The notes beneath the pieces were generated by a model. It did no database searches. It was not told the DNA's origin and was given only the letters and a program-made list of their open reading frames with translations. Source: Gemmatimonas phototrophica (GTDB taxonomy: Bacteria > Gemmatimonadota > Gemmatimonadetes > Gemmatimonadales > Gemmatimonadaceae). From it: a stretch of 64,000 nucleotides of DNA. The translations under genes were made by a program, and so were the position numbers. Below are positions 62,606 through 64,000 of the stretch, piece after piece; the first letter of the stretch is position 1; every line of letters begins with the position of its first letter. The stretch covers positions 4,588,001 through 4,652,000 of the forward strand of contig NZ_CP011454.1 in the NCBI RefSeq assembly GCF_000695095.2, in the 5' to 3' direction.

Positions 62606-63673
62606 GTGAACCCCATGACCGACCTCGGACTCCCCGACGCGCTCCCGACGCGTGACCGCATCGCACTCCGCCGCTGGATGTTGGCCTCGATTGTTGCCGT
62701 GTTCGTTGCGGTCGCCGTCGGTGGCATTACCCGCCTTACCGAGAGCGGGCTCTCCATTACCGAGTGGAAACCGGTGTCCGGCGCGCTGCCGCCGTCAGGT
62801 GACGCCGCATGGGCTCTTGAACTTGAGAAGTTCCGCCAGATTCCGCAGGCCAGTGCCACACACGCCGGCATTACCATGGCGCAGTTCAAGTGGATCTACT
62901 GGTGGGAGTGGTTTCATCGCAACGTCGCCCGCACGGTAGGATTGGTCTTCGCCATCCCGTGGCTGATGTTCATGGTACAACGGCGCATTCCGCGCTCCTT
63001 GCAGCTGCGCCTCACCGCGCTCCCACTGCTCACACTCGGCCAGGGCGCCCTTGGCTGGTACATGGTGAAGAGCGGGCTGGTAGAGCGCATCAGCGTGAGC
63101 GCATACCGGCTCACGGCACACCTTGGGCTCGCGCTTGGCATTCTCGCCGTGGCGGTGTGGACCTACAGCGAGCTGCGCGAGCGATCAGCCGAGGAGCGCA
63201 GCGAACCGGTGCGCACATCCCGGCAGTGGCGCCTGGCGCTGGTGAGTACCGCGACGCTGCTGGGCGTCACCGTGTTGTCCGGCGGCTTTGTCGCCGGCCT
63301 GCGCGGTGGGAAGATCTTCAACGAGTTCCCGCTCATGGGCGGCCAGGTGGTGCCACCGGGGTACGCCACGCTCACCCCGTGGTGGAGCAATGCCTTTGAA
63401 AATCCGGCGGCGGCACAGTTTCATCACCGTCTGCTCGCGCTGACGGTAACAGCGTTTGTCCTCACCCTCGCGTGGCGTGCGCGACAGGCGGCGTTGCCTC
63501 AAGCCGTGCGGCGCGCGGTGATGGCCTTTGGTGCCGTCATCACAGTGCAGCTGGTTGTGGGCATTACCACGCTGCTGCTGGCCGTACCGGTTCCGCTTGG
63601 CGTGTTGCATCAGTTCACCGGAGTGCTTGCGCTCACGGCCGCACTTATTGCCACGCAACGCGCGCAGGTGTGA
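62606..63673 (+). CDS. ctaA: Heme A synthase (CtaA/COX15)
   Basis: Heme A synthase oxidises the C8 methyl of heme O to a formyl group for aa3-type cytochrome oxidase. The 355-aa product is the COX15-like form, with about eight membrane helices and two helical repeats. Heme-binding histidines are seen in WEWFHRNVARTVG (about 103), SAYRLTAHLGLALG (about 170), AAAQFHHRLLALTV (about 272) and VPLGVLHQFTGVL. The loop signature GGITRLTESGLSITEWKPV (about 40-58) is characteristic. The next gene starts within its stop (GTGTGA), so they are co-translated. Confidence 0.95.
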   Translation: MNPMTDLGLPDALPTRDRIALRRWMLASIVAVFVAVAVGGITRLTESGLSITEWKPVSGALPPSGDAAWALELEKFRQIPQASATHAGITMAQFKWIYWWEWFHRNVARTVGLVFAIPWLMFMVQRRIPRSLQLRLTALPLLTLGQGALGWYMVKSGLVERISVSAYRLTAHLGLALGILAVAVWTYSELRERSAEERSEPVRTSRQWRLALVSTATLLGVTVLSGGFVAGLRGGKIFNEFPLMGGQVVPPGYATLTPWWSNAFENPAAAQFHHRLLALTVTAFVLTLAWRARQAALPQAVRRAVMAFGAVITVQLVVGITTLLLAVPVPLGVLHQFTGVLALTAALIATQRAQV

Positions 63674-64000
63674 TTCCCTTCTCGCCTGCGCCACCTGCTG
63701 CTGAGTGGCCGGCGCGCTTTCCTACGCCGTTCGATCGCCGTGCCGTGCACCCGCTCGCGCATCGCGCCGCCATGGAGCTCGTGGACACGGTGCAGTCGCA
63801 GTATGCGCACGCATGGCGTCTGCACGAACCGGGGAACGGCAAGATGTTTGGCGTGCTGGTGGTGGCGGCACCCAACGGCGACGTCGGATATCTGCGCGGC
63901 TTCTCCGGCATGATGAACGGCCAGTGGGACATTGAGGGTTGGGTACCCGCAGCGTTCGACAAAGCCGTGCGCGACCACACGTGGATTCCCGGCGAAGCGG
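63670..64000 (+). CDS. Pseudouridine synthase-like protein, start only (cut by the window)
   Basis: 110 codons are visible, from a GTG that overlaps the ctaA stop. The sequence FSPAPPAEWPARFPTPF, then HPLAHRAAMELVDTVQSQY, GNGKMFGVLVVAAPNGDVGY and LRGFSGMMNGQWDIEGWVPA matches the N-terminal region found before the catalytic domain of some RluA-like rRNA/tRNA pseudouridine synthases, as I recall them. The catalytic part would lie beyond 64000, so the assignment is tentative. Confidence 0.6.
   Translation, partial: MIPFSPAPPAAEWPARFPTPFDRRAVHPLAHRAAMELVDTVQSQYAHAWRLHEPGNGKMFGVLVVAAPNGDVGYLRGFSGMMNGQWDIEGWVPAAFDKAVRDHTWIPGEA

Overview
The window is high-GC bacterial chromosome with tightly packed genes. 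The best guess for the host is a Gemmatimonadota (Gemmatimonas-like) bacterium. This is an inference from the combination of high GC, Gram-negative outer-membrane proteins (TonB receptor, lipoproteins with LAAC/VSAC lipoboxes), a PEP-CTERM protein, heme A synthase, CBM48-linked anti-sigma proteins and a complete type VI secretion system (T6SS). No marker gene proves it.

Region 1 (1-25.4 kb) is a T6SS locus. On the minus strand are tssK-tssL-tssM, with tssM running off the left edge. On the plus strand is a Pro/Ala-rich protein with five GxFTxM[FI] repeats and a probable C-terminal frameshift. A second, divergent tssK follows on the minus strand. A long plus-strand run then encodes tssB, tssC, hcp, tagJ, tssA, tssE, tssF, tssG, tssH (ClpV), vgrG, a small unknown protein, PAAR, an M91-type metallopeptidase (likely effector) and one more unknown protein. 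Together these build the baseplate, sheath, needle and spike, recycle the sheath and supply a probable cargo module.

Region 2 (25.4-45.9 kb) holds a very large hybrid histidine kinase overlapping a REC-EAL phosphodiesterase gene, a metal-uptake-like pair (lipoprotein plus TonB receptor with a Fur/Zur-like palindrome), queD, arsD-arsA without an arsenite pump, a Met-rich periplasmic protein behind a palindromic operator, a DMT-family exporter, an S33-type alpha/beta hydrolase and a large Ig-like lipoprotein.

Region 3 (46.0-53.6 kb) is accessory DNA. An intact tRNA-Phe gene at its right edge is followed by two exact 42-nt copies of its 3' part, each inside a 194-bp repeat. Four pairs of a 10-bp direct repeat spaced 22-23 nt mark the boundaries. 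Between them lie Fic, HigBA, a higA relic, secreted proteins, a nonsense-mutated pseudogene and a lipoprotein with a possible JAMM-like site. No integrase is present. This looks like tandem tRNA-targeted islands or cassettes moved in trans, and it is the most unusual part of the window.

Region 4 (53.6-64 kb) is mostly ordinary chromosome: a PEP-CTERM protein, queF, a rhomboid protease, ddl, an ECF sigma/CBM48 anti-sigma group with a CBM48-tipped secreted protein, a pentapeptide-repeat protein, ctaA/COX15 and the start of a pseudouridine-synthase-like gene.
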